Origin: JAHJDO01 sp030671985 [NCBI: bacterium]
GTDB taxonomy: Bacteria; JAHJDO01
Length of the DNA: 6,840 nucleotides
Reading direction: 5' to 3'
Assembly (NCBI GenBank): GCA_030671985.1
Contig: DAOVHI010000078.1
Span: 1 to 6,840 of the forward strand
Below, piece after piece: positions 6,274-6,840 of the stretch. The notes under the pieces are model-generated. The model saw only the letters and a list, made by a program, of their open reading frames with translations. It did not search any database and was not told the origin of the DNA. Made by a program: the position numbers and the translations under genes. The number at the start of each line of letters is the position of its first letter. Position 1 is the stretch's first letter.

Positions 6274-6462
6274 ATGAAAGTTAGTATCAATAAAGAAGAT
6301 TGTGTTGGATGCGGGATATGCGCGGACGACTGTTCCGATGTTTTTGAAATGCCAGAAGATGTTGCTGTAGTTAAAGCGGAAGAAGTGCCGGAAAACTTGC
6401 TTAATGCAGTGAAAGAAGCCGCTAAAAACTGTCCGGTTGATGCAATCATTATTTCAGAATAA
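6274..6462 (+). CDS. Small single-[4Fe-4S] ferredoxin
   Basis: A 62-residue low-potential electron carrier of the Thermotoga/Pyrococcus monocluster type. The ligand pattern is Cys10, Cys13 and Cys16 (CVGCGIC) plus Cys53 in NCPVDAI. The second cluster motif of 2[4Fe-4S] ferredoxins has degenerated, leaving only Cys53 as the distal ligand. An additional Cys20 occupies the place that in Thermotoga-like ferredoxins pairs with a second cysteine in a disulfide; no partner is present here. The protein is strongly acidic and soluble, as expected for the family. It has a strong promoter and a good ribosome site, and lies divergent to aroE. The redox partner cannot be inferred; the FAH-family gene overlapping or following it is probably co-transcribed. 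Confidence 0.93.
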   Translation: MKVSINKEDCVGCGICADDCSDVFEMPEDVAVVKAEEVPENLLNAVKEAAKNCPVDAIIISE

Positions 6463-6840
6463 AAAGTTGAAAAAATACTCAAGATCCTCAATTGATGCAA
6501 GTCTACTTGTTCCGTGTTTACCAAGCAAAATAGTTGCTGTGGGACTCAATTATATCGACCATGCAAAAGAACTTGGGATGAAGGTGCCTGACGAACCTGT
6601 TTTATTTATGAAACCAAGCACTTCCGTTATAGGTCCGGACGATAATATTATCTATCCCAAAATGAGCAGCCGCGTGGATTATGAGGCGGAATTGGCAGTA
6701 GTAATTAAAGATAAAACGCAAAACATTGAACCCGAAGAAGCGCATCTTCATATATTGGGATATACATGCTTAAATGATGTTACTGCGCGGGATCTTCAGA
6801 AAAAAGACGGGCAGTGGACAAGGGCAAAATCATTTGATAC
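6440..6840 (+). CDS. Fumarylacetoacetate hydrolase (FAH) family protein, 5' part, short form
   Basis: The first 133 codons of a gene cut by the right edge. The fold is clear: [19 protein letters not shown] (28-46), [12 protein letters not shown] (55-66), [10 protein letters not shown] (80-89) with metal ligands Glu82 and Glu84, [10 protein letters not shown] (111-120) with metal ligand Asp113, and WTRAKSFD (126-133). Family members are Mg/Mn-dependent hydrolases or decarboxylases of acylpyruvates, oxaloacetate or catechol-pathway intermediates; the substrate is open. The N-terminal domain of about 50 residues seen in long members is missing, as in the short E. coli YcgM type. The start is uncertain. 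The ATG at 6440 overlaps the ferredoxin by 23 bp, while a TTG at 6467 (4 bp after the ferredoxin stop) would give nine fewer residues. Neither has a recognisable Shine-Dalgarno. Confidence 0.88.
   Translation, partial: MQSLFQNKKLKKYSRSSIDASLLVPCLPSKIVAVGLNYIDHAKELGMKVPDEPVLFMKPSTSVIGPDDNIIYPKMSSRVDYEAELAVVIKDKTQNIEPEEAHLHILGYTCLNDVTARDLQKKDGQWTRAKSFD

Noticed and set aside
6231-6524. A 97-codon open frame on the minus strand opposite the ferredoxin
   Set aside because: It is antisense to a clear ferredoxin and FAH start, its composition is low-complexity Ser/Thr-rich, it has no ribosome site, and it covers the plus-strand promoter.
1-6840. CRISPR arrays, tRNA genes, insertion sequences, riboswitches and strong terminator hairpins
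   Set aside because: No regularly spaced repeats, cloverleaf sequences, transposase motifs or GC stem plus T-run structures were seen in either strand. Nearly all the window is coding and the one sizeable intergenic gap (about 135 bp) holds promoters.

Overview
The window looks like bacterial chromosome of low-to-moderate G+C (roughly 40% by eye), densely packed and read mostly on the minus strand. No phage, IS, tRNA, rRNA or CRISPR sequence is visible. The single-cluster ferredoxin, and a stretch resembling a CooC/MinD-type ATPase, would suit an anaerobe, perhaps an uncultivated lineage. The sequence does not fix the taxon.

Minus strand, in transcription order from about 6138 leftwards: shikimate dehydrogenase (aroE), a class III PLP aminotransferase, a Gfo/Idh/MocA oxidoreductase, shikimate kinase (aroK), an SDR sugar-nucleotide dehydratase/epimerase resembling CDP-glucose 4,6-dehydratase, and a second SDR enzyme resembling CDP-paratose 2-epimerase that runs off the left edge. 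The gaps are 11 and 22 bp, and then come three successive overlaps (1, 8 and 4 bp), so this is almost certainly one operon. A good sigma70-type promoter (TTGATA, 17 bp, TATATA with an extended TG) sits directly before the preferred aroE ATG and would give a leaderless or nearly leaderless mRNA.

Plus strand, from 6214 rightwards: a strong promoter (TTTACA, 16 bp, TATAAT), a small single-[4Fe-4S] ferredoxin with a good Shine-Dalgarno, and the 5' part of a short-form fumarylacetoacetate hydrolase (FAH) family gene that runs off the right edge.

Functionally, two consecutive shikimate-pathway steps (AroE and AroK) surround an aminotransferase/dehydrogenase pair and are followed by nucleotide-sugar enzymes. 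The pair may build an amino-sugar or amino-polyol for a surface glycan, but the substrate cannot be read from sequence. The most striking oddity is at the left edge. The leftmost ORF starts as a normal SDR epimerase, but after about residue 310 its expected C-terminus is replaced in frame by what looks like the C-terminal part of a CooC/MinD-like ATPase. This is either a genuine gene fusion or deletion, or an assembly chimera. Two enzymes also lack a usually conserved residue or motif: the carboxylate-binding Arg of the aminotransferase and the NADP-binding NRT motif of AroE.
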